A stretch of DNA of 64,000 nucleotides. Origin: Mortierella sp. BCC40632. Its lineage: Eukaryota; Mortierellomycota; Mortierellomycetes; Mortierellales; Mortierellaceae. The position numbers were made by a program, and so were the translations under genes. The stretch covers positions 930,001 to 994,000 of the forward strand of contig WAEK01000012.1 of NCBI GenBank assembly GCA_011634665.1, read 5' to 3'. A model generated the notes under the pieces. The model was not told where the DNA came from. It searched no databases and saw only the letters and a list, made by a program, of their open reading frames with translations. Below are positions 11,300 through 21,998 of this stretch, piece after piece. How positions within the stretch are numbered: position 1 is the first letter of the stretch; each line of letters begins with the position of its first letter.

Positions 11300-12904
11300 T
11301 CATATCCGCGACTCGATACTCGCCTGAGAAACATCCTCAACCAACTGATCCACCCTTTCCTCTTCCTCATTCACATCCCCCAGCAAAGATAAACGTCTCT
11401 TAGCATGTCTTTCCGCCATCCTAATCGAAGCCCTCCTCTTCCTACTCACTTTTGCGTTAGATTCGGTATCTATGACAGACTGCTCGCCTTGCTCGATTTG
11501 CTCGATTTGCTCCGCACCGTTCCCATTCACATGTCCGGTCTCTTGAACCTCTTTTGACAACCTCCTCTTGGATCGACTTCCAGTCCGCTTAGAGGTCGTT
11601 GAAACCTCCTCCGTCATCTCTGGGCCGTGGCTTTTCCTTTCACTTCGACCTCGTCTGGCTCGTGTTCTCTTTTCTTCTGGATCCACTCGAGTGCTCTCCT
11701 CGGGTTGAGTCTCGACTTTTCCTAGCTTCAACTCGGGATCCTCTTCTTTGCATTTGATTTTTGTTTTGGTCAAACGCTTTGCCTTTTTTCTGTTCGACCG
11801 AGTTCCTTGTTTCTCTTTGTTGCTCTTGAGCTTGGCTTCTTCTCGTTCCAATCGGAGTCGAATCTTTTCTTCAGCCTTTTCTTGCTTCAATCGACTCAGA
11901 ACCTCGGCCTTTTCCAACTCGACCTTGGCAAGGGTCTGTCGTCGGTCGGCCTTGCGTCGAGCCCTGAGAGCTCGTATACCACGAAGAGACTGTCCCAACT
12001 CTCGTTCCCATTGACGTTTTTTCCAGGTCTGACCCCGTTCCCAATCCTTTTGGAGCCGTCTCTCGTGATGAATAAATTCGGCCTGGAGTCGGTCTCGTTG
12101 GTACTCCATATTGAATGGTGGGTTCGGTAAATGTTCAATCACAAACCGACCCTGCCGTGCTCGCCACTGGTCCTGGGTCTCTACAACCCGGTCCTGACTC
12201 GGAAGTCGTTCAAGGGCCTTGCAGAGGCGAGCGATTTGATTTCGAATGGACTGGATGGGCTCCGTATATTCATCATTGTCTTCTTCCTCTTCTTTTTCTA
12301 CATTTTTCCCGCCAGCCTTGTTAGACTTGAGTTCTTCTTTAGCGAGTGTGAGAATGTCCTGTTTGGTGTTGGGTTCAGTCGTCCGCGTGCTCACGTCAAG
12401 AACGACTTGAAACGCCTTTAGACTGGATTTCCGTTCAACGGGAGAGGGTTTCTGACCATCAATAGGACCACGAACGTTTGTCGAGGCCGAGCGGTGGAGC
12501 TCAGACTCTTGACCATCGAGGTCTTTTGCATCCTGCCCGTTACTGGTAGCCTGGTCTTCCTTCTCCGCCGCTGCCTGGGCTTTGGCGGAGAAGGCATCAA
12601 CAGAAACGGTCACGGCAAGAGTGTTAACTTCATTCTTGTCAGAGTGTGTTGAAGGATGGAAGTGGATGTCGACGGCACTATTTTTTCTTCCATGAATAGG
12701 GGTTGTCTTCCCCATGGTGGTGGTGGTGGTGGTGGTGGTGGTGAGGTTGGTCTCATGTTCAGTCGAGTTCTCACCGTGGTGAGAGGTGGCGCGTTCTTCA
12801 GTTGGGGTTGTTCCATTGTCGGTAGTCGAGTCTCTTGGCTCATTCATGTCTTCATTGGAAGGTGTTGGTGTAGATGCTTGCAAGTAACTCTTGGTATTTT
12901 CCAT
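11300..12904 (-). CDS. Hypothetical basic coiled-coil protein
   Basis: Uninterrupted frame of 534 residues that I cannot assign to a family. Residues 1-190 are polar and Ser/Thr-rich, with a run of nine Thr near residue 56. Residues about 215-400 are a long charged helix (QRDRLQAEF, ELGQSLRGIRALRARRKADRRQ, then repeated EKAE/RLEREEAKLK units), strongly predicted as coiled coil. The remainder is very basic with many possible nuclear localisation clusters (RRGRSERK, SRSKRR, RKRR). The C-terminus is acidic. This composition fits a nuclear or chromatin-associated protein, but no catalytic or binding domain was seen. The start at 12904 lies 260 bp from the divergent eL36 start. Codon use and the clean frame support it being real. 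Confidence 0.7.
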   Translation of the reverse strand: MENTKSYLQASTPTPSNEDMNEPRDSTTDNGTTPTEERATSHHGENSTEHETNLTTTTTTTTTMGKTTPIHGRKNSAVDIHFHPSTHSDKNEVNTLAVTVSVDAFSAKAQAAAEKEDQATSNGQDAKDLDGQESELHRSASTNVRGPIDGQKPSPVERKSSLKAFQVVLDVSTRTTEPNTKQDILTLAKEELKSNKAGGKNVEKEEEEDNDEYTEPIQSIRNQIARLCKALERLPSQDRVVETQDQWRARQGRFVIEHLPNPPFNMEYQRDRLQAEFIHHERRLQKDWERGQTWKKRQWERELGQSLRGIRALRARRKADRRQTLAKVELEKAEVLSRLKQEKAEEKIRLRLEREEAKLKSNKEKQGTRSNRKKAKRLTKTKIKCKEEDPELKLGKVETQPEESTRVDPEEKRTRARRGRSERKSHGPEMTEEVSTTSKRTGSRSKRRLSKEVQETGHVNGNGAEQIEQIEQGEQSVIDTESNAKVSRKRRASIRMAERHAKRRLSLLGDVNEEEERVDQLVEDVSQASIESRI

Positions 12905-13164
12905 GGAGCCTTTTGTGTGAGGGTCTCATTTACATGGCGCCTCCCGGAGAAAAGATAGAGAAAAGGCGCTTTGCCCACATGGACTCGACTTCCCTCCACC
13001 TCCCACCCCCAACCCCGTCCTCCCACTCCCACTCACCTCGCACCGCACCTCCCAAAAAAAAAAAAAATCCACGTGATGCAGATTGGATTTTTTTTTGAAG
13101 AAAAGCGTCCCCTTTGCGGGAGATTGAATGCTCCCTCTCTTTGACGTTGTCATTTCTAATCACG
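12905..13164. promoter_or_regulatory. Divergent promoter with CACGTGATGC, coiled-coil gene / eL36
   Basis: Compact 260-bp divergent promoter. CACGTGATGC lies at 13070-13079, about 95 bp before the eL36 ATG, between an A13 run and a T9 run. CACGTG is the core E-box bound by bHLH factors such as Cbf1. The same ten bases occur upstream of histone H1. Confidence 0.6.
13070..13079. promoter_or_regulatory. CACGTGATGC E-box-like site
   Basis: Palindromic CACGTG core with an ATGC extension upstream of eL36; identical to 19287-19296 upstream of histone H1. Confidence 0.5.
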
Positions 13165-14635
13165 ATGGCCGCCGTTACCGCCCCCAGAGCTCGTCCCGCT
13201 CATCCCACCACTCGCCGCGCCTTGCCCGTCACCCCCTCTTACAAGAAGGGTGCTGTAAGTCGACTGCGGATGGATCAATTCCATGCAACTCATCACCATC
13301 GATATCAACGGATGGATGGATCGGACAGGATTGGATATTGAGAGAGGGAGAGAGAGGAGAAAAAAAAATTGCCACTCACTTTGGCTCTCTGGACCATGAC
13401 CTGATCAGCACTCCAATGGACCAAACCTCCTGTTAATTGGATCGAGACATTTCATAAAGGAAACTGTCTGGAGAGAGAGAAAGCGATTGCGAGAATCCAA
13501 TCTACATCCATCCTAAAGAGTGAGGGGTCCTCAACATCCATGCATCGAACCTCGGCTCCTCTCTTTGACCGATTTACGATTGGAATGTGTGTGTGAGAGA
13601 GTCAACAAAGCGACATGATGCAGGAGGAATGATCACCTATCCTCCACCAACCCCTTCAATCTCCTGATCCAGCTTCCCAATCGACCAATCCGGATGTCCT
13701 ACAACACTGACAGATCTCTTTTGGAACTCGACAGCAATAACAACAAATCCTTCATTTGGAGCAAGAGTCCTCGTTGGCTCTCACTTCATTCAACACCCAA
13801 ATCAAATCAGTCACCTGCTTGAGGGGGGATTGACTTTGCATCCAACACAATTCAGTCAGGACTCCTCTCTTTTTTTTTTCTCTCTCTCTCCCTACAGAAG
13901 ATTTGACCAGGGACTCCTTTACCACAAAAGAAAGAAAGGAATCAGCACAGATATTGACCCTGGCCTCTTTTTTTTTTTTGCTTCTCTTTCCTTTTTGGGG
14001 ATGATTTTTGATTTTAGGCCGGCAAGCGTGTCGTCTTTGTCCGTTCCATCATCCGTGAGGTTGCTGGTTTCGCCCCCTATGAGCGCCGCATCATGGAATT
14101 GCTCAAGAACGCCAAGGACAAGCGTGCCCGTAAGCTCGCCAAGAAGAGAGTACGTATCCCATTTGCTTTTGTTTTTGCATTTTATTATATTTTTTTTTTA
14201 AGGGAAAAAAAAATCAAAAAAAAGGGTGGGGGATGCAATGTTGCAAGTCTAGACACTACAGGAGCATGACAACCGTCTTTTATCTATGAAAGAGAAAGGG
14301 ATTTATCAGGAAAAAAAAAAGAAAAAGAAAAAAAAGAAAAGGCGTGTTGACAGGACTTAACAGATTGTGTGGATGGCAGGAATGGTTGATCCCTTTTTTT
14401 TTTTAAAAAAAACAAAATCTGGAGTGAATGCATCGCCCTTGTTTTCGAACAAAGTGACTTCACAGGGGAGTATCCATTTGTAAAAAAAAAAGATCATGTC
14501 GAACTAGTTCCTAACGAGATAATTTTTTTTTTCTTCTACCATCTTTTTCTCTTTTAGCTGGGAACTTTCCTCCGTGCCAAGAAAAAGGTTGAGGAGATGA
14601 CTGATGTCCTCTCTCAGTCCCGCCGTGCCCACTAA
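13165..14635 (+). CDS. RPL36: 60S ribosomal protein eL36
   Basis: Three exons, 13165-13254, 14018-14149 and 14558-14635, join in phase to 99 residues, the length of fission-yeast eL36. The protein sits on the large ribosomal subunit. The signature is [20 protein letters not shown], followed by [12 protein letters not shown] and [13 protein letters not shown], ending SRRAH. The N-terminal 30 residues (starting [11 protein letters not shown]) lack the GLNKG motif normally found near the start of eL36. Codon use there is strongly C-ended like the rest, which argues it is translated. Introns are long for a ribosomal protein gene (763 and 408 bp) and rich in homopolymers. The gene converges on tps2 with 198 bp between stop codons. 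Confidence 0.92.
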
Positions 14636-14833
14636 AGCGGTTGCAGCATTGATATTCTCAGCGATGCTATACACTTCAGAACTCCCACTTTCTCGGACAT
14701 CAAGGAAATCAATAAATCTCGTCTAAAAAAAAATACTATTTTATGTTGGAATGAGTGTGGGAAGTGTCTACTATTTTCAATATTATTGAAACTCGCGAGT
14801 AGATTACGCGACATCGGGGTACTTGGTCATTAT

Positions 14834-17800
14834 TTAATTATCGGCTACACCCGAGAGGATGCCAAGGATGCGGATCAGCTCCTCAGGACTAGTGACATGC
14901 CAGTTGGCCAGAGTCTTTTTGAGAGCGTGTCCAATCGTGATGGAGAAATGTTCGCTTGGTACAGAAGAGAGGCTATGACAACTCTTGGAGGCCAAACTCG
15001 AGATCGACACTGGTGGGGTTAGATCTTCATTCCCTTCGGTGATCTTTGGTGACACGGCCGTGTACAGTGCTGGAGGCTTGAGATGAACACCCAGCCTCGA
15101 GCTCGAGTTGGGTTCAGTATCCGGACGATAAGGAATCACTGGAGAGTGTTCCAGAGAGTGCTCCAGAGAGTGCTGATGTGCGGCCTCTGCGATCTTGGCT
15201 GCTGTTTCTGCCACGAGCATATCATTATACGGTTCAATGATGGCCCCATTCTTGAACGAATCTCGACGGTTTGATCCACTGTTGCTGACACCTGCAAGTG
15301 CCCTGAACATGTCTTCGTCTGTTTTATCATCTCCTGCGCAAAGTACAAACTCGACATCTGGATGTTGACTCAGGAGACGCTTGACAATCTCGCCCTTGTT
15401 GACGATTGTTGGTCGCACCTCAAGATTCTTTTTACCCACCAGGATCTCTACAGGAAGCTTGGACAAGACCGCGTTCTCAAGATGGTTCTGACACTCTTTT
15501 GCCTGAAATGCACCAAACTCAGGATCAGCCATTCGGTAATGCCATGTCAACGAAGATCGCTTGTGCTCGATAAATGAACCTATACGTATGGTTTGAGAAA
15601 GAGTCGCTCCGACGAGGGTGAGAAAGGATAGCTTATCATCATCGACAGGGTGGTGGCGTTTTTTTTCCTTGAGACTGGACAAGACTGGGCTTTTTACCTT
15701 GAGTACGCTCAGTGTAATAAGTAAAGATCTCGATAACATCATTCTTCCAGCTCATATCCAGAGACTCGGTCAAGTTGACCCATTTTTTGCTCCCGGGTTG
15801 TCTCATAAAAGATCCATGCTCGGCACTGAATCCAAGATTTTCCACGTCTCCGAGCCACTCCTCGAGCACCTTTTGATCTCTTCCTGATATGACCCAGACA
15901 ATGTTGTTAGGGTCGTTTGCCAATGCTGTGAGTGCCTTCAACATGTGTTCTTGTGGCACAGCTGCCCCAGGCGTCTTTCGAATAGGCGTGAGTGTTCCCT
16001 ATATTGGATTATTGTCCATAGATCGAAAATGGATTATTATTAACCCAAGCTTCCTTTCTTTCTTTTCTTTTCTTTTCTTTTTTTTTTCTTTTTTTTTTTA
16101 CGGCAACCACCTATAGTCCATCCCATTAGAGCAGAAGCAACTGAATCTAGACTTACATCATAATCAAACATTAATAGCCGCTTCTTTGCTTTGCGGTACT
16201 TGTCCACGATAATAGTTTGATCGAGATATGGCGTTGGCGCAGACTGATCCCAGGTCTCGGCATTCAACAAGAGTTCCTGGATAAAGTTCTTGGCCCAGTA
16301 CTGGGCAGTATGCTTCAGGACATGCTTATGAAGTTGCTAGTTTCATATCAAGTATGAATACAAGGATCTCGTCATCAGTACTTTACTTTGAGACCCATCG
16401 ACATTAAACGATACACACACATACATACAAAGGATAAGATCACTTACATTGTGTCGCGCGAGTTTGTCCTCCTCGCTCATATGGAGGGCTTCATAAATAA
16501 CTCTAGCAACTCCTTGGTAATCCCATGGGTTGACCATCATTGCACCTCCTAGACTGCCTGCAGTTCCTGTGAACTCGCTCAAAATCAATGGGCCATGGTT
16601 CTCTGACTGACACATAATGAACTCGAGTGATGTCGTATTCATTCCGTCCCGGACCGATGTAATCAGTCCAATATCGGCCACTGAAAGGAGCGCATAGTAC
16701 TCATCACGGTCAATGTGCTGGTGATAGTGATGGACGGGCGTAAAGTTAAGGGAGCCGTAGGTACCATTAATATGGGCCACCAGCTCTGCGATCTTGGCCT
16801 CTAGCTTGGAGTTATCGACCAATGCAGGCGAAGTGACCTGGATAAGTACGACCTCTCCCTGGAGCTCGGGATAGTCATTCAGGAGCTTTTCGAATGCCTG
16901 GAGCTTTTGTTGGACTCCTTTGACAAGGTCCAACTTGTCACGACCCACAATGATACGTTTGCCCTTGTATGTCTTGCGGATCGCCTCCATCTTGGGCAGG
17001 ACTCCAGGAGCCTTGCGCTGTCGTTCGACTCGTTCGGCATCAATGCCGATAGGGAATGTTCCGACCCAGACAGTTGAACCCATGGCGTCTACTCCTCGTG
17101 GCGTCGACTCGTAGCCATTGACTCTAGTACAACAACTGATAAAGTGACGCGCATACGAATATGTCTAAAGAGATAAAAATATAAAAAATTTGGCGCTAAG
17201 TTAATGATGGGCGTCTGATAGCGAATCTGCTGTTTAGAAAGAGAGACGACGCGGGTTCTGCTTCCTACCTGGAATCCAATCTGGTTGGCGCCTAAAAGTC
17301 CGTTCAGCACTTCAACACGCTCTAATCACATCCAACCCCAGACAGATCCATTTTTTCAGTGTTTGACGTTTGATAGGCTTGCATCCCATAAAGAAAAGGT
17401 AAACAGAAGGCAGGGGGGAGGGCAGGGGAGAGGGGAAGGGAAGAGGAAAAGGCGAGAGAGAATGAGAGAGAATGGCAGGAAACTTACTCGGGAGACATCT
17501 GAATATCTCTGAGGAAGGAAACGGCGCATGAATAAAGACGCCAATTGCTGCCCCAGGGAGCTTTTGTCGAAGCATATGTGGGACGAGCAAAAGGTGATAA
17601 TCATGAATCCACACTAAAATATTTTAGCCGTACAAACAAAAAAAAATGGTTGCACTGTGAGAATCCACCTTTTTCTTTCTTGACCATTTTTTTTTCCCGA
17701 TGTTTGTCTCTGACATGCTGTTTACCAATGTCTCCAGACTGGTACTGCTCGGCGATCGTGTCTGCAAACTGCTGGTTGACAAAGACATAGTCATCCCAGC

Positions 17801-18620
17801 TCTTCTTTTCAATTCGGCCGTCTGTGGCTTCGTCCCAGAGAATGTAGTGGAACAGTGGCCAGAGCACTGAACGAATTACGAAAAAAAAAAAAAAAAAAAA
17901 AAAGGGAGAGATAAGGATTATGACCGAGATATGACATAGAGGCTCTGATTGTTGTGCATGGACGGGTGCCTGGTCCGACCACCACCCAACAACAAAAACA
18001 GAGGCTAGCCTACCTGTCTTGCAATAGCCTTCATAATGACCCGCTGCCCGCTTGTCATCCAGGAAAATCGGAACAATGTTCTCCTTCTCCCACAGTCGGT
18101 CGCTCAGGTTCTTCTTCTGAACGTTGCTCAGGCTTTTGCACGGCACGACATACCCATCCTGGTCTGCCAGTTCGCCCACCCATCCGATCTGGATCGTCTC
18201 TAGGTCTTGCTGGAGCGATCGGATACCCGAATACATGGCCGAGTGTCCGCGTCGCTGTTCTAGGATACAATCGCCGTCCGTGAGCATCGACTCTGCAGAC
18301 TCTCCTGTCTCTTGATCCAGTAGTGAGGATGAAGAAGAAACTGATCCCTGGCGCGGGACTGCAAGTGATGATCGGCGGTACTGGGGTGATCCTGCACCAG
18401 TTCCGCCAGGAGCTGCGGTTGGGCTTTGCGCATTAGCAGAGCTGTTGTTTCGGTTGATGACCGTGCACGCATATGGAATCTGGTGAGTGACATTGATCAG
18501 CCTCGGTTTCTCGCTTAGGACGATCTGTGCCGTCTCTGGAAGTTCGGATAAGGGGACATTTCTAGGGACATTGAGCGAGCTTGTTGACGAAGTCGAGTGA
18601 AGGGTGCCAATGGAAGACAT
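14834..18620 (-). CDS. TPS2: Trehalose-6-phosphate phosphatase, Tps2 type
   Basis: Eight exons keep phase: 18620-18014, 17866-17726, 17613-17488, 17321-17269, 17164-16448, 16336-16157, 15998-15698, 15579-14834, giving 956 residues. The enzyme dephosphorylates trehalose-6-phosphate in the cytosol. A Ser-rich N-terminal extension precedes a GT20 domain (WPLFHY, WIHDYHLLLVP, GRDKLDLVKGV, RDGMNTTSLEF). A HAD phosphatase domain follows with nucleophile motif FDYDGTLTPI, WVISGRDQ, the cap segment SLTWHYR, and GDDKTDEDMF. The DYD/GTL catalytic motif spans the intron between exons 6 and 7. As in yeast Tps2, the GT20 half has VTHQIPY where active synthases have SNRLP, and TTSLEF instead of NLVSYE-like residues, so synthase activity is unlikely. 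The gene is divergent from histone H1. Confidence 0.93.
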
Positions 18621-18920
18621 TTGGTATACTCCTGCGTCTGTGCTGGGTCGTCAAGATGAGGTATAAGGTGTGAAGTGGGCGTGGGAGAGCGAGGAGATAG
18701 ATCGATAGAGGGTTACAGTTAAGAGAGAGCGTGTGTGTGCAAAAGGAAGCAAAAGGAAGTAGAAGAGAGAAAGGAATAGTTAAGAAAAGGCACGCACGAA
18801 GGAAGATGTAGTGGTGAGATGGGAATGACTAGTCAATGGGAGTGAAAAAGAGAAAATGGAATGGACGCATGGATGGCGCGAGAGACTATGTCATCGCATG
18901 CCCCCGGGTCTCTTTCTCTC

Positions 18921-18925
<5 letters not shown>

Positions 18926-18984
<59 letters not shown>
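18926..18984. repeat. (CT)n microsatellite
   Basis: Near-pure CT dinucleotide run of almost 60 bp in the tps2/H1 promoter. Confidence 0.95.
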
Positions 18985-19286
18985 GGTATTTCACAGACAC
19001 CCCCCTTTGGGCTATTCCTGCTCGCCCCTGGCTATCTATCTCCAATGACCTCATGACAGTGTGGCGAGTCGTGGAGCTTATCGGGGGAATCCATCCACTT
19101 GATCTTGGAGCGAGCCTGTCCAGAGTGTGATGGCCATAGCCAGTGCCATTGGCGGAGCACCAGCTGCTGATCGAGGGGAGGCCTGTTTGAGTGGTTGGGA
19201 GGCAGGGGAGTCCTTGCCCCGCGGCCAAGGTCAGACGGGGGTACCGACTACACAACACAAGTTACTTTTCTCTAGGATTTAACATT

Positions 19287-19296
19287 CACGTGATGC
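19287..19296. promoter_or_regulatory. CACGTGATGC E-box-like site
   Basis: Same ten bases as in the eL36 promoter, about 400 bp upstream of the H1 ATG. Confidence 0.5.
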
Positions 19297-19696
19297 GACG
19301 CGTTTTTTTTTTTTTTTTTTCATTTTTTTTTTTCACTTTTTGCCAGAGCGAGAAAAAGTGGTGAAAATTTTACACGCTCCCGACGCGTCGCTCGTCTGGT
19401 TTTTTTGGTTTTTGGATTTTAGTTTTTGGATTTTTGATTTTTTTTTTTTGACCGGGCTTGCAAAAAAAAACACGCAGGAAAGTGTGCCAGTGTCTCGCCA
19501 AACTCACCGCGCGGCGACTCTTTTATGGTCCTGGATCCCTTTCCTGATTCCTCTTTTCTCTCTTTCTTTTCTTTTCTTCTCCCATCCTCGCTCGCTCTCT
19601 CTCCATCCTCACCAACCCCAACCTCATTCCATCACTCTACCCAACCTCATCAACCTTCATCCCACCTTCCTATCCCCTTACCCCCCATCACATACA

Positions 19697-20154
19697 ATGG
19701 CCAACCCTCGTGCTAAGAAGGACGACGCTCCCGCTGCTGCTCCCGCCAAGGAGGCCGCTGCCGCTGCCGCCCCTGCTGCTGCTGCCGCTAAGAAGGCCAA
19801 GGCTGCCACTCCCAAGAAGGAGTCCGAGCACCCTCCCTACAAGGTAACCATCAGCACCATCGCTATGCTTCTCTCCAAGCACAGGCACCATGCTATTGGC
19901 CTATGAAGACGAGTCAGCCTCGTCCCCCCCCCCTCCTTCTCCAAGTGGCATGATTCAGTATCAAAGGCCCAATGACATCTGAAGAGACCCTCAATGCAAG
20001 GCGAGAAGTGCAGGATAAGAACAAGGCCTCTCATGGACATCAGGAGAACAAAAGAGTCTTGTCCTCTATATCAGACGACTATCTGGATCCCATCATTTAG
20101 CACAACATGCCTTCGACCCAGGAGAATTTGTCCATCATTGGGATGTGTCGCTTA

Positions 20155-20188
<34 letters not shown>

Positions 20189-20806
20189 GCGAATGTTATC
20201 TAGGATATGATCATTGCTGCCCTTGTCCACCTCAAGGAGCGCAACGGCTCCTCTCGCCAGGCCTTGAAGAAGTACATCACCAACAACTACAAGCTCGGAG
20301 ATAGCTCTGACCAGCACTTCAACGCTGCCATCAAGCGCGGTGTCGAGTCTGGCGAGTTCACTCAGCCCAAGGGTAAGTCTGGCCCCGTCAAGCTTGCCAA
20401 GAAGGAGGTCAAGAAGAAGGAGGTCAAGGAGAAGAAGGAGACTAAGGAGAAGGCCAAGAAGCCTGCTGCCGTCAAGAAGGCCGCACCCAAGAAGGTTGTT
20501 GCCAAGAAGGATGCCACCAAGGCTAAGGCTGTAAGTTGCAAATGCTTTTTTTTAATAGAGAAAGAAAAAGAAAAAAAGTCTCTGGGAAAGGACAGGTCTT
20601 AACAAGTATTTATTTCTTCAAATTAACAGAAGGTCACGCCAAAGAAGGCCACCGCTGTCAAGAAGGCCGTCAAGAAGGCCGAGACCAAGAAGCCTGCCGT
20701 CAAGAAGGCTGCTGGTGCCAAGAAGGTCGCCGCACCCAAGGAGAAGAAGGCTACCAAGGCTGCTCCCAAGGAGAAGAAGCCCAAGGCCACAGCGACCAAG
20801 GCCTAA
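19697..20806 (+). CDS. Linker histone H1
   Basis: Three exons, 19697-19843, 20204-20530 and 20630-20806, all join in phase 0 to give 216 residues. Linker histones bind nucleosomal DNA at entry and exit and compact chromatin. Residues 1-45 are Ala/Lys/Pro-rich. Residues about 45-120 are the winged-helix H15 domain ([55 protein letters not shown]). The tail is almost all Lys, Ala and Pro (AVKKA, APKK repeats), the canonical H1 C-terminal domain. The intron inside the H15 start (after PPYK) is 360 bp and ends in a T-run of about 28. Codon use is strongly biased to AAG and GCC, as expected for high expression. Confidence 0.95.
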
Positions 20807-21539
20807 AGTAACAGGACGAGGATAATGTTGAGCGAGTTCTCTTCAAGTGAAGAGGAACAGCCGCAGCAGGAGAATCATTGAGGAAGAGGTTGACAATGAC
20901 ATTTGAACGTCAGTCTCGACATATGCATGTTTGACCTCTTCCACTATTGGTCCTTGCCTTTTTCTTTTTTTTTTCTTTTTTTTCTTCCCAGAGAAGTAGT
21001 CGATGGAAGGAATCCTCTGCGCGCAAAATCTCTCTCCATAGTTGTCGTTTGCTGGCAAACCCACTAGCTTTCTGGACATACTCTATATCCCCATCCGTTT
21101 CTCCTCGCTGTCAATAGTCTCTCCCCTTTTGATCCGTTGTCGTTTATTACTCTTTTTTTTTTTTCTCTTTTTCTCTCTTTGCTTGTAACAAAACTGTATT
21201 TCTGCTTGTCTTTGGATGCCATAAAGGAAACTCTCTATTCAGGTCAATTGCTCTCTCTCTTTCTTTGCTTCTGTTTCTCTGGGCCAATTGGATTGGGTGT
21301 GTGTGTGTGTTCCATTTTCTTTCTCTTTGCGAGTCACATTTTTTTTTTTCAGAGATGATGGGCTCTTACTGGAGGAAAAGAGAGTCCACACGCACACGCT
21401 CTTTTCCTTTCTCTCGCTGATGGATACTGGACACGGATACATGGAGATGGACATCATATCCCTGTATGCATCAGCTGGCGACGGTGCCTCTCCACCCTCC
21501 TCTCCTCTGCGTGCACCCGTCGACCCTTCCTTCGCGTCA

Positions 21540-21573
<34 letters not shown>

Positions 21574-21842
21574 CGCCAGGGCCAGGGGACACCACATACA
21601 CACACACACACACATTCACACACAAGCACAAGCACGGATGGAAGTGGTGCTTGTGAAAGGAGAGAGAAGAGGAGTGTGCAGAAGACTGGTTGCTCGTGCT
21701 CTCTCTTTCCTTGTTTTTCTTATTTCTTCTTTCTTGTTTTCTTTCTTTCCCCTTTCTTCCCATCACCTTGCTTTCGCATCCCCTCCCCCTGGTCCACTCA
21801 TCACACAGTCCCTCATCATCCTCTCATTCATAACCTTGCATC
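20807..21842. other. Intergenic between H1 and EB1
   Basis: H1 3' flank, then the EB1 promoter. T-runs occur at 21152-21162 and 21542-21573, a CA repeat at 21597-21616, and a CT-rich leader (21690-21780) on the EB1 sense strand. No gene seen. Confidence 0.6.
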
Positions 21843-21967
21843 ATGTCGGAAAGCAGAGCCGAGCTCGTCGCATGGGTCAACAACCTACTGGGTCTCAGCT
21901 ACACCAAAGTCGAGGAGATGGGCACAGGTACGATACTGCCGTGATACCACCTCCGCTCACCCTCACT

Positions 21968-21998
<31 letters not shown>

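Larger units (their letters stand above)
18621..19696. promoter_or_regulatory. Divergent promoter, TPS2 / histone H1
   Basis: GA-rich sequence (18690-18880) next to tps2 reads as CT on its sense strand. A pure CT tract (18926-18984) lies on the H1 sense strand. CACGTGATGC is at 19287-19296, T-runs follow at 19303-19335, and a CT/CCA-rich H1 leader occupies 19550-19690. Confidence 0.55.

Noticed and set aside
13614..13712. Possible C/D-box snoRNA in eL36 intron 1 (ATGATGC near 13615, CTGA near 13706)
   Set aside because: The C box has a mismatch and no flanking terminal stem was found.
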